From Bacteroidota bacterium (GTDB taxonomy: Bacteria > Bacteroidota > Ignavibacteria > Ignavibacteriales > Ignavibacteriaceae): a stretch of 12,029 nucleotides of DNA. The notes beneath the pieces were generated by a model. That model searched no databases. It saw only the letters and a list, made by a program, of their open reading frames with translations, and was not told where the DNA came from. The translations under genes and the position numbers were made by a program. Below are positions 1 through 6,940 of this stretch, in pieces; the first letter of the stretch is position 1, and each line of letters opens with the position of its first letter. The stretch lies in the NCBI GenBank assembly GCA_021796135.1, contig JAJYOQ010000086.1, positions 1 through 12,029 on the forward strand, read 5' to 3'.

Positions 1-82
1 ACAAGATTAAAATAAATATCTTTCTAATGAGGATGAGCTTATAAATACTATCCTGACACGTTATCATTATAGTAAATTTGTA

Positions 83-1963
83 TTGAATGACTCTTTGTCG
101 GGAGTGATTTTTGACCGCTATATCAAATCTCTGGATTATAATAGAAGTTACTTCCTAGCGTCTGATTTGGAAAATTTTAATCAGTATAAATACCAATTCG
201 GCGAGGATATTAAATCCGGCGACTTAAATCCTGCCTATACCATTTTTAATACTTTTAGGGAAAGAGTCAACGAAAGAGTTGATTATGCTGAATCTCTTCT
301 TAAAGGAAATTTTGATTTTAATAAAAATGATAGTCTGATCTTGGATAGATCAAAATCTCCCTGGATACAGGATACTTCCGGCTTGAATAAATTGTGGAGA
401 GAAAAAGTTAAAAATGATGCTTTGAATTTAATTTTAACCGGGAAAAAATGGAAAGATATTCAAACTATTTTGACTAAACGCTATGAAAACTTGAGAAAAG
501 GCGTTATGCAGTCAAATAGCGAAGATGTATTTCAGCTTTTTGAAAATTCGTTTACCGAATCAATCGACCCTCATACTGACTACTTCTCTCCTGTTACTTC
601 CGAAAACTTTAAAATCGATATGAGCAGAACTTTAACCGGTATCGGTGCTCAACTTCAAACTGAAGATGATTATACTAAAATTGCCGAAATTATTCCCGGC
701 GGTCCTGCCTTCAAGTCTAAACAGCTTCATCCGAATGATAGAATTATTGGCGTGGCTCAGGGTAAGGATGGCGAAATGGTCGATGTTATCGGATGGCGTA
801 TTACTGATGTCGTGCAGTTAATCCGCGGCCCTAAAGGTAGTTTGGTTAGATTGCAGATTCTCCCCGCTTCCGAGGGTCTTAACGGTAAACCTATTGAAAT
901 CTCTTTGGTAAGAGATAAAATAAAATTAGATGAACAGTCCGCTAAAGATAAAATTCTTAATATCAAAGAAAATAATAAAAATTATAAGTTTGGCGTTATC
1001 AATATCCCTGCTTTCTATAGCGACTTTGAAGCTGAAGCCAGAGGTGATAAGAATTTCAAAAGTACTACCCGCGATGTTCAAAGACTACTCGATAGTTTGA
1101 AACTTGCTAAGGTCAACGGAATAATTATCGACCTTAGAAATAATGGCGGCGGCTCTTTAGAAGAAGCTATTAAATTAACCGGTCTGTTTATTAAAAGCGG
1201 TCCCGTTGTGCAAATTAGAAATTCTGATGGATCTATCCGGGTTGAGACTGACCCTGACTCATCTATCGACTATAGCGGTCCCCTCGTTGTTCTTGTGAAT
1301 CGTTTTAGCGCTTCCGCTTCGGAAATTTTTGCGGCTGCTATTCAGGATTATGGTCGCGGTTTGATTATCGGTGAACAAACTTATGGGAAAGGTACTGTTC
1401 AAAATCTGATTGACCTTAATCGCCTTATGCCGAATGAAGATAAAAAACTCGGTCAGGTAAAATTAACTATTGCTAAGTTCTACCGTATTACCGGCGGTAG
1501 CACTCAGCATCTTGGCGTTATCCCCGATATTACTTATCCTTCTGCTTTCGATTCAAATGAATATATGGAAAGCGCCGAACCTAGTTCCCTCCCTTGGGAT
1601 CAAATAAATCCATGCGCTTATAAACCTTTCGGAAGTTTGAAAAAATATATCCCTGTTTTAATCAAAGACCATGATAAGAGAATTCAAAATGATCCGGAAT
1701 TTAATGAGTACTTGTCTGAAATTAAGGAGTATAAAGATTCCCACGCTAAGACTGCTATTTCATTGAATGAAACTGTCAGAAAAAAAGAACAGGAAGAAAC
1801 TGATCAGAAAAATTTCGAAAGAGAAAATGCACGTCGTGCCAAATTAGGATTGAAATTGCTTAAAAAGGGCGAGGTGGCTCCCGCAAATGAAGCGGTTAAG
1901 GATGATCCGATACTTGATGAAACAGGACATATTTTAGGAGACTTTGTCGGTATTCTAAAATAA
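83..1963 (+). CDS. prc: Tail-specific protease (Prc/CtpA family, S41), 5' end incomplete
   Basis: Periplasmic serine protease that degrades or trims proteins from their C-terminus. Numbering from the TTG at 83, residues 1-170 form the helical N-terminal Prc domain. A PDZ domain follows at about 178-262 (TGIGAQL, then the RGPKGS stretch), then the S41 protease core at about 305-490. The catalytic Ser/Lys dyad is visible as S411 in FSASASEIFAAA and K436 in TYGKGTVQ, 25 residues apart as in the family. The C-terminal part (about 500-620, highly charged) matches the extra domain that separates Prc from shorter CtpA enzymes. The family normally carries a signal peptide and about 40 more N-terminal residues; neither is present. 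Coding similarity (a YHYSKFVLND-type stretch) continues in frame upstream of TTG to about base 20, but a TAA at 8-10 interrupts the frame. The TTG is therefore only the first conventional start codon, not a convincing one. Family assignment is secure; the start is not. Confidence 0.93.
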   Translation: MNDSLSGVIFDRYIKSLDYNRSYFLASDLENFNQYKYQFGEDIKSGDLNPAYTIFNTFRERVNERVDYAESLLKGNFDFNKNDSLILDRSKSPWIQDTSGLNKLWREKVKNDALNLILTGKKWKDIQTILTKRYENLRKGVMQSNSEDVFQLFENSFTESIDPHTDYFSPVTSENFKIDMSRTLTGIGAQLQTEDDYTKIAEIIPGGPAFKSKQLHPNDRIIGVAQGKDGEMVDVIGWRITDVVQLIRGPKGSLVRLQILPASEGLNGKPIEISLVRDKIKLDEQSAKDKILNIKENNKNYKFGVINIPAFYSDFEAEARGDKNFKSTTRDVQRLLDSLKLAKVNGIIIDLRNNGGGSLEEAIKLTGLFIKSGPVVQIRNSDGSIRVETDPDSSIDYSGPLVVLVNRFSASASEIFAAAIQDYGRGLIIGEQTYGKGTVQNLIDLNRLMPNEDKKLGQVKLTIAKFYRITGGSTQHLGVIPDITYPSAFDSNEYMESAEPSSLPWDQINPCAYKPFGSLKKYIPVLIKDHDKRIQNDPEFNEYLSEIKEYKDSHAKTAISLNETVRKKEQEETDQKNFERENARRAKLGLKLLKKGEVAPANEAVKDDPILDETGHILGDFVGILK

Positions 1964-1976
1964 AAATATCCTTGTT

Positions 1977-2693
1977 TTAGTATTCACTTAAGATATTTAG
2001 AAGTTTCCTTTTTGCTATCGGAAATATTGATTCGTAAAAAGGAAATACCAGGTCGTATTCAATATTGAATGTCGCATAATTTGATCTGTTATAAAATCGT
2101 TTTATGAGTTCATTCTTCAATATTTCTGCTGAATAAGAAAATTCTAATGGCTTTACATTTTCAATGAATGTAGTCTTTATTGAATGTAATGGCTTGCTTT
2201 CTGAAGAATAAATTGCACTTTGATATTTATGAATCTGAGTATAATTTTCCGCCGGATTCGTTATTAAAAAATATCCCTCGTCTTTATATATTGGGGATGT
2301 TCCCACTTCTGTGATTGTTATATTATCTTCAATAAACTTATAAATAATATATGCTTCTTCAATTAATGACTTAATACGGGGAAGCGCCCATTCTATTAAA
2401 TCATAAACATATTCTTCATATTCAATTACTTGATCGGCTATATCAAGAATTGTTAGTCTTCTCTTTGAATATTCGTCAGATTGCTTTTTATGAAATTGAA
2501 GGGAAAAACTATCCTTCTTATCAAGTATGTCATCTAGCTGCGAACTGAGATATACTAACTCTGAAAGCGATGGATAAATTCTATTGCTGTTAAATTCCTT
2601 TTGATATTCTTTCAATCGCGATAAAATATGATATTGATTTATCTCCATATCACTTTCTTGCGAAATAAACGAATCTAATGTTAAGGCTTTCAT
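1977..2693 (-). CDS. Hypothetical protein, unrecognised family
   Basis: A 238-residue protein I do not recognise. I chose the ATG at 2693 because AAGGA sits seven bases upstream; a TTG at 2735 would add 14 residues but has no visible ribosome binding site. No signal peptide or membrane segment is apparent, so it is probably cytoplasmic. The first ~130 residues look helical and charged (an IYPSLSELVYLSSQLDDIL segment, then a long EEYVYDLIEWALPRIKSL helix). The second half looks like a mixed strand/helix domain, ending in a distinctive hydrophobic stretch FPFYESIFPIAKRKLLNIL. No catalytic motif is obvious. Base composition and codon use resemble the neighbours, and the frame is intact, so it looks like a real gene. 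It converges on the protease, with 13 bases between stops, and is preceded by 183 bases holding a palindrome and a repeat, so it may have its own promoter. Confidence 0.8.
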   Translation of the reverse strand: MKALTLDSFISQESDMEINQYHILSRLKEYQKEFNSNRIYPSLSELVYLSSQLDDILDKKDSFSLQFHKKQSDEYSKRRLTILDIADQVIEYEEYVYDLIEWALPRIKSLIEEAYIIYKFIEDNITITEVGTSPIYKDEGYFLITNPAENYTQIHKYQSAIYSSESKPLHSIKTTFIENVKPLEFSYSAEILKNELIKRFYNRSNYATFNIEYDLVFPFYESIFPIAKRKLLNILSEY

Positions 2694-2740
2694 AACTATG
2701 TCCTTTTTCTTAAAAAGAATCAATTTACGTACCAAATATT

Positions 2741-2754
2741 TATCAATATTGATA
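2741..2754. promoter_or_regulatory. 14-bp perfect palindrome upstream of the orphan gene
   Basis: TATCAATATTGATA reads the same on both strands. It lies 48-61 bases upstream of the chosen ATG of the orphan gene at 2693, where a promoter would be expected. A perfect 14-bp dyad is a plausible binding site for a dimeric repressor or activator. The site is AT-only apart from one C and one G, so chance in AT-rich DNA is possible. No binding protein can be named. Confidence 0.35.
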
Positions 2755-2833
2755 CTCTAAAATCATTCAATTTTCAAGATTATCATCATCATACACTGCC
2801 AGATTTATCATTATGGGAAAACCCAACAATTAA

Positions 2834-2882
2834 CTTTTTACTTTTTACTTTTAACTTTTTACTTTGAACTTTGAACTTATAA
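2834..2882. repeat. Tandem heptamer repeat, seven degenerate units
   Basis: Seven consecutive 7-base units, each starting with CTT, run without a gap: CTTTTTA, CTTTTTA, CTTTTAA, CTTTTTA, CTTTGAA, CTTTGAA, CTTATAA. The last unit contains the stop codon and final leucine codon of the dehydrogenase gene on the minus strand, so the array begins exactly at the gene end. On the transcribed strand it is purine-rich (TTCAAAG/TAAAAAG units). The period is constant while the sequence drifts, which suggests slippage expansion followed by mutation. It could affect transcript end formation or simply be an intergenic satellite. It is not a Rho-independent terminator because it has no GC stem. Confidence 0.85.
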
Positions 2883-4409
2883 CTCAAACCGAATCCCTTG
2901 CGCTAAAGGCAAAGTATTCCCATAATTGATAGTATTCGTCTGTCTTCTCATATACGCTTTCCAAGCGTCAGAACCCGATTCCCTTCCGCCGCCTGTCTCT
3001 TTTTCCCCTCCGAATGCCCCTCCGATCTCTGCCCCGGAAGTTCCTACATTAACATTTGCTATTCCACAATCCGATCCTTCTGCCGATAAAAATGCTTCAA
3101 CTTCACGCAAATTATTGGAAAAAATAGATGAAGAGAGTCCCTGAACTACTCCATTATGGATTTTAATCGCATTTGCTACCTCTCCGGAATATTTGAGTAA
3201 GTATAAAATCGGTGCAAATGTCTCTTTTTGTACAATCGAATATTCATTCTTTGCTTCTGCTATTGCAGGTGTGACGTAGCATCCTGACTCGAATCCCTTC
3301 CCTTTTAACACTTTTCCGCCAAATATTATCTTTCCGCCTTCCTTTTTTAATTGAACTAATGCATCTTCGAAGGTCTTTACTGCTTCATGGTCAATTAATG
3401 GTCCGACATGATTTTTTTCGTCTAAAGGATTACCAATTTTTAAACTTTTATACGCTTTTAGTAAAGAATCACGTACCTTATCATAGATTTTCTCGTGTAT
3501 AATTAATCGCCTGGTAGATGTACACCTTTGACCACATGTGCCGACTGCTCCAAATACTATCGATGGAATGGCAATTTTCAAATCTGCATCGGGCGTAATT
3601 ATAATTCCGTTGTTCCCTCCTAATTCTAAAATTGACCTGCCGAACCTCTTAGAAATAACTTCTGCTGCATGCTGACCTACTTTAGTTGAACCGGTTACTG
3701 AAATCAAATTAATCCTTTTATCTTCTAATAACTTTTCGCCTATTGTTGAACCTTTCCCGATTATTAGTGAAAATATTCCCTCCGGTAATTTATTTTCTTT
3801 AATCACTTGCGAAATTATATTCTGTGTGGCTATTGCCGAAAGCGGAACTTTTGATGACGGCTTCCAGATGTTCACATTTCCGCATACTGCGGCTATCATT
3901 GCATTCCATGAAAATACTGCTACTGGAAAATTAAAGGCTGAAATAGTTGTCACTATGCCCAAAGGATGATATTGATCGTACATTCTGTGGCTCGCTCGCT
4001 CTGATGCCATCGTAAAACCATATAATTGACGGGACTGACCAACTGCAAAATCACAAATGTCAATCATTTCCTGAACTTCCCCCAAACCTTCCTGAAGTGA
4101 CTTCCCCATCTCAAATGAAACTAATTTCCCCAATAAGGGCTTGTATTCTCTTAATCTAATTCCTATTTGCCTAACTATGTCTCCACGCTTCGGTGCCGGC
4201 ACTTTTCTCCAATATAAAAATGCTTCGCTTGCCTTTGATATGATCTTTTCATAATCTTTTTCTGATGCTTGATAAACGGATGCTATGAATTTGCCGGTTG
4301 CCGGTGAGGATATTTTTAATTCTCCGCCTGATTTTGTTTGACTCCACTGCGTGCCTGTGCATGCTCCGAAATTATTTTTTTTAATTCCTAGTTCTTTTAA
4401 GAAATCCAT
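2877..4409 (-). CDS. amaB: L-aminoadipate-semialdehyde dehydrogenase (ALDH7 family)
   Basis: NAD(P)-dependent aldehyde dehydrogenase expected to oxidise 2-aminoadipate 6-semialdehyde (in equilibrium with piperideine-6-carboxylate) to L-2-aminoadipate in lysine catabolism. At 510 residues it has full ALDH7 (antiquitin) length. The cofactor-binding region includes SAFNFPVAVFSWN and WKPSSKVPLSA; VTGSTKVGQ marks the Rossmann turn. The general base is E262 in LELGGNN and the nucleophile is C296 in GQRCTSTRRL. ELGGNNG followed by GTCGQRC is characteristic of ALDH7 rather than of generic ALDHs. The start ATG at 4409 is preceded by a purine-rich AGGAAAGGG. It is divergent from a lysine 6-transaminase, which makes the exact substrate much more likely. 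Without that neighbour I would call it only an ALDH7 dehydrogenase. The symbol is by analogy (also named pcd). Confidence 0.92.
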   Translation of the reverse strand: MDFLKELGIKKNNFGACTGTQWSQTKSGGELKISSPATGKFIASVYQASEKDYEKIISKASEAFLYWRKVPAPKRGDIVRQIGIRLREYKPLLGKLVSFEMGKSLQEGLGEVQEMIDICDFAVGQSRQLYGFTMASERASHRMYDQYHPLGIVTTISAFNFPVAVFSWNAMIAAVCGNVNIWKPSSKVPLSAIATQNIISQVIKENKLPEGIFSLIIGKGSTIGEKLLEDKRINLISVTGSTKVGQHAAEVISKRFGRSILELGGNNGIIITPDADLKIAIPSIVFGAVGTCGQRCTSTRRLIIHEKIYDKVRDSLLKAYKSLKIGNPLDEKNHVGPLIDHEAVKTFEDALVQLKKEGGKIIFGGKVLKGKGFESGCYVTPAIAEAKNEYSIVQKETFAPILYLLKYSGEVANAIKIHNGVVQGLSSSIFSNNLREVEAFLSAEGSDCGIANVNVGTSGAEIGGAFGGEKETGGGRESGSDAWKAYMRRQTNTINYGNTLPLAQGIRFEL

Positions 4410-4446
4410 TTGTTAGCCCTTTCCTATTTTTTGGGATAAATTAATT

Positions 4447-4471
4447 AAGAGCTTTCTTTTGAAAAACTCTT
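4447..4471. promoter_or_regulatory. Imperfect inverted repeat in the dehydrogenase leader
   Basis: AAGAG and CTCTT arms flank a partly paired TTTC/GAAA inner stem, giving an interrupted dyad about 25 bases long. It lies 38-62 bases upstream of the dehydrogenase ATG, within the likely 5' untranslated region or just downstream of its promoter. It could be an operator or a leader hairpin. Pairing is weak and the evidence is structural only. Confidence 0.25.
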
Positions 4472-4606
4472 ATAGAATTTACTTTTGATCATTAAATTTA
4501 AGCAAATTTGTATTAATAACTCCAAAAATGAACCCCAAAAACACATAATTTTGTTTATGAATTTGATTGTTTATTCAATTAGTTATAATTAAATTAGCAT
4601 ATAATT

Positions 4607-4616
4607 TAACCGGTTA
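4607..4616. promoter_or_regulatory. 10-bp palindrome TAACCGGTTA, possible operator
   Basis: TAACCGGTTA is a perfect 10-bp dyad with a GC core in an otherwise AT-dominated spacer. A related half-conserved site, AAACCGGATTT, occurs about 45 bases downstream. Two CCGG-centred near-palindromes at this distance in a divergent promoter region could be paired operator sites for a lysine-responsive regulator. This is inference; no consensus is being matched. Confidence 0.25.
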
Positions 4617-4620
4617 TAAG

Positions 4621-4707
4621 ATGATTAAGTTAAAAAATTTCAAAGAAGAAACCGGATTTAAGGTCCTTCGCAGTTATTTTGTCTCCCGCTTCGAGAACGT
4701 ATTCTAA
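4621..4707 (+). CDS. Candidate 28-residue small ORF, possible leader or remnant
   Basis: ATG to TAA encodes 28 residues, beginning MIKLKNFKEETGF and ending SRFENVF. It lies between the divergent lysine genes, 68 bases before the transaminase ATG. The codons look like those of nearby genes rather than random AT-rich DNA, and four of 28 residues are lysine. No Shine-Dalgarno sequence precedes it, which argues against efficient translation. It might be a leader peptide, a gene remnant or chance. I recognise no family. Confidence 0.18.
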   Translation: MIKLKNFKEETGFKVLRSYFVSRFENVF

Positions 4708-4762
4708 ATATATCCTCTCCCGATTATTATTTTAATTTTTAACCACATTTTTACTATACTAA

Positions 4763-4768
4763 TAGGAG
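4763..4768 (+). promoter_or_regulatory. Strong ribosome binding site of the lysine transaminase
   Basis: AGGAGG lies seven bases before the ATG at 4776. It is the only near-consensus Shine-Dalgarno sequence before a plus-strand gene here. It fixes the transaminase start and suggests efficient translation; several neighbouring genes use TTG starts or show no such site. Confidence 0.8.
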
Positions 4769-4775
4769 GCTATTT

Positions 4776-6146
4776 ATGAATACTCTAATTAATAAAACGT
4801 TTGATGAAGTAATGGACAAAAAAGATTTAATCTCGCCGGATAAAGTCCATGAAACAATTTCAAAATATATGCTCGCCGATGGCTTTGACTTTGTCCTTGA
4901 CTTGAACCATAGCCATGGTGTAAATCTGGTAGATGCAAAATCAGGCGATAGCTACTTGGACTTCTTTACTTTTTTTGCTTCTTCGGCTTTAGGTATAAAT
5001 CATCCTAAAATAAATAACGATTATGTTAAAGATAAAATTATTACGGCTGCTCTTAACAAACCTTCAAATTCCGATATTTATACTACCCAAATGGCAGAGT
5101 TTGTCGAAACCTTCGCCAGGTTTGCTCTTCCTTCTTATATGAAACATCTGTTTTTTGTCTCTGGCGGCACTCTTGCTGTCGAAAACGGTCTGAAAGTTGC
5201 CTTCGATTGGAAAGTTCAAAAGAATTTCATGAAGGGCATCAAAGAAGAAAAAGGTCAACAGGTTATTCATTTTAAACAGGCTTTTCATGGCAGAAGCGGT
5301 TATACTCTCTCTCTTACTAATACCGAAATAAATAAAATAAAGTATTTCCCTAAATTCAATTGGCCTCGTATTTCAAATCCTAAACTTATTTTCCCGATTG
5401 AAGAAAATTTATCGCTTATTAAAGAAAATGAATCTATTGCTATAAATGAGATTTATGATGCAATTAAAAACAATAAAGATGATATTGCTGCTATTATTAT
5501 TGAACCTATCCAGGGTGAAGGCGGCGATAATCTTTTCCGTCGTGAATTCTTCATTAAACTTCGCGAAATAGCCGATGAAAATGATATCCTTTTAATGTTT
5601 GATGAAGTTCAAACCGGTTTCGGACTCACGGGAAAACTCTGGGCTTATGAACATTACGTCCAGCCCGATATAATTTCGTTCGGGAAAAAAGCTCAGGTCT
5701 GCGGAATAATGGTTTCATCAAGAATTGATGAGGTTCCGGAAAATTGTTTCCGGGTTTCTAGCAGAATTAATTCTACCTGGGGCGCCGATTTAACCGATAT
5801 GGTTCGCTCGAAATTTATTATGGAGGTTATGGAAGAAGAAAATCTGGTGCATAATGCCGAATTAATGGGAAAATATTTATTGGAACAGTTGTACGAGGTT
5901 CAATCGGAATTTCCAAAACTTATTAACAGTGCCCGGGGTTTGGGTCTAATGTGCTCCTTTAACTTGCCTAACTCTGCTTTGCGTAATGAATTTAAATCGC
6001 TTTGCTATAAAGAAAAACTTCTTATCCTTGGATGCGGAGAAAAATCAATTAGATTCAGACCGCCTCTGAATGTCCAATATGATGATATAAACAACGCCTT
6101 GAATATTATCAGAAAAGTTTTATTTTTAATGGCATCTTTTAATTAA
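4776..6146 (+). CDS. lat: L-lysine 6-transaminase (lysine epsilon-aminotransferase)
   Basis: Class III PLP-dependent aminotransferase that moves the epsilon-amino group of L-lysine to 2-oxoglutarate, giving 2-aminoadipate 6-semialdehyde and glutamate. At 456 residues it has the usual LAT length. LAT-specific segments are visible in order: FVSGGTLAVENGLKVAFDWK near residue 130, the HFKQAFHGRSGYT region, IIIEPIQGEGGD, then FDEVQTGFGLTGKLWAYEH, which holds the PLP-contacting Asp. The PLP lysine is one of the K304/K305 pair in SFGKKAQVCG. The substrate-pocket SRINSTWGADLTDMVRS closely matches the LAT signature. Its product is the substrate of the divergently encoded ALDH7 enzyme, so the two should form a lysine-to-aminoadipate module. 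A strong terminator follows. Confidence in LAT over a generic GABA/ornithine aminotransferase is high because of the signature segments. Confidence 0.94.
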   Translation: MNTLINKTFDEVMDKKDLISPDKVHETISKYMLADGFDFVLDLNHSHGVNLVDAKSGDSYLDFFTFFASSALGINHPKINNDYVKDKIITAALNKPSNSDIYTTQMAEFVETFARFALPSYMKHLFFVSGGTLAVENGLKVAFDWKVQKNFMKGIKEEKGQQVIHFKQAFHGRSGYTLSLTNTEINKIKYFPKFNWPRISNPKLIFPIEENLSLIKENESIAINEIYDAIKNNKDDIAAIIIEPIQGEGGDNLFRREFFIKLREIADENDILLMFDEVQTGFGLTGKLWAYEHYVQPDIISFGKKAQVCGIMVSSRIDEVPENCFRVSSRINSTWGADLTDMVRSKFIMEVMEEENLVHNAELMGKYLLEQLYEVQSEFPKLINSARGLGLMCSFNLPNSALRNEFKSLCYKEKLLILGCGEKSIRFRPPLNVQYDDINNALNIIRKVLFLMASFN

Positions 6147-6165
6147 TTTATGTTGAACTACTTGC

Positions 6166-6199
6166 ATGATGCGGCTCCGATCGGAGCCGTTATCATTTT
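6166..6199 (+). terminator. Rho-independent terminator after lat
   Basis: A perfect 18-bp palindrome CGGCTCCGATCGGAGCCG (6172-6189) folds into a seven-pair GC-rich stem with a GATC loop. Flanking ATGAT and ATCAT arms extend the stem past a small bulge. A short T run (6196-6199) follows on the plus strand. It lies 20 bases after the transaminase stop and 16 bases before the rsmI start, so it should separate these two transcripts. On the opposite strand the stem is followed only by ATGCAAG, so it is probably one-directional. Confidence 0.85.
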
Positions 6200-6214
6200 A
6201 AATTTATAATTATT

Positions 6215-6940
6215 TTGGATCAAAAATTATATATTGTCAGCACTCCGATCGGAAATCTTAAAGATATTACCTTGCGTGCGCTTGATACTCTTAAAGAGGT
6301 CGATTTTATTGCCTGTGAAGATACGCGCGTAACAGGGATTCTGCTTAAACATTATGAAATTACGAAAGAAATGACTTCCCTTAATGCTGTTAATGAAAAT
6401 TCCAAAATCAATTATATATTAAACAGTATTCAGTCAGGGAAAAGCTGCGCTTTGGTCTCTGATGCAGGAACTCCCGGCATTTCTGATCCGGGTAATAGAA
6501 TGATTGCTGCTGCCATTGAAAAAGGCATTGAGGTAATCCCTGTCCCCGGCGTCTCCGCTTCTATTACGGCTTTAACTATTAGCGGTCTGCCTTCTAACTC
6601 TTTCGCCTACGAAGGTTTTATTCCTCAGAAAAAAGGAAGACAAAAAAAATTAGCTCTTCTCTGCGAGGAAGAAAGAACTATCATTATTTATGAATCCGTT
6701 CACCGTATTGAAAAATTATTAAAAGAACTTGATCAATATATGCCGGATAGACTTATTGTGGTCTGCAGAGAATTAACAAAAAAATTTGAAGAGTGCTGGC
6801 GGGGAAACGCATCAAGTATCATAAATTCCCTGTCAACAAAAACTATAAAAGGTGAATTTGTTATAGTCATTGCGCCTAAAAAATGGAAAGATCGCAATGA
6901 TATTGAAACTGAAAATGATAATTATTCCTCATCCTCATAA
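6215..6940 (+). CDS. rsmI: 16S rRNA (cytidine(1402)-2'-O)-methyltransferase
   Basis: SAM-dependent tetrapyrrole-methylase-fold enzyme that 2'-O-methylates C1402 of 16S rRNA at the ribosomal P site. Diagnostic segments are LYIVSTPIGNLKDITLRAL (residues 5-23), ACEDTRVTGILLKHY (33-47), LVSDAGTPGISDPG (80-93) and PVPGVSASITALTISGLP (109-126), followed by FIPQKKGRQ. At 241 residues it is shorter than the roughly 285-residue E. coli protein; it keeps the catalytic core and lacks the C-terminal extension. The start is TTG at 6215: the family begins just before LYIVSTPIGN, no ATG is available, and the frame upstream runs into the terminator hairpin. No Shine-Dalgarno sequence is visible. Its last 19 bases overlap the end of apt on the other strand. 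Confidence 0.95.
   Translation: MDQKLYIVSTPIGNLKDITLRALDTLKEVDFIACEDTRVTGILLKHYEITKEMTSLNAVNENSKINYILNSIQSGKSCALVSDAGTPGISDPGNRMIAAAIEKGIEVIPVPGVSASITALTISGLPSNSFAYEGFIPQKKGRQKKLALLCEEERTIIIYESVHRIEKLLKELDQYMPDRLIVVCRELTKKFEECWRGNASSIINSLSTKTIKGEFVIVIAPKKWKDRNDIETENDNYSSSS

Larger units (their letters stand above)
4410..4775. other. 366-base divergent intergenic region of the lysine genes
   Basis: AT-rich spacer between the two divergent starts, long for this compact window. It must hold both promoters. On the minus strand TTGCTT (4500-4505) and TAAATT (4476-4481), 18 bases apart, form a loose -35/-10 pair about 67 bases before the dehydrogenase ATG. On the plus strand TTG (4459-4461) with TACTTTTG (4480-4487) fits the Bacteroidota TTG/TAnnTTTG pattern but would give a leader of nearly 290 bases. 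Neither promoter is secure. The region also holds an imperfect hairpin, a 10-bp palindrome and a small open frame, listed separately. No regulator gene is present. Confidence 0.6.

Noticed and set aside
1964..1998. AAATATC/GATATTT inverted repeat between the converging protease and orphan gene
   Set aside because: Stem is almost all AT with a long loop; too weak to call a terminator, and such pairs are common in AT-rich DNA.
2784..2794. Short ATC trinucleotide run
   Set aside because: Only about three to four units; unlikely to be a functional repeat.
2814..2825. TGGGAAAACCCA small hairpin beyond the heptamer array
   Set aside because: Only a four-pair stem and no T run on the dehydrogenase strand; not a convincing terminator.
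2926..3144. 72-codon plus-strand open frame
   Set aside because: Antisense to the conserved 3' half of the ALDH7 gene; proline/serine-rich translation with no family signal.
4546..4553. TAATTTTG matching the Bacteroidota -7 pattern upstream of lat
   Set aside because: No TTG at the expected -33 distance; a match is expected by chance in this composition.
5064..5288. 74-codon minus-strand open frame
   Set aside because: Antisense to the lat core, whose protein is strongly conserved; no ribosome binding site or family signal.
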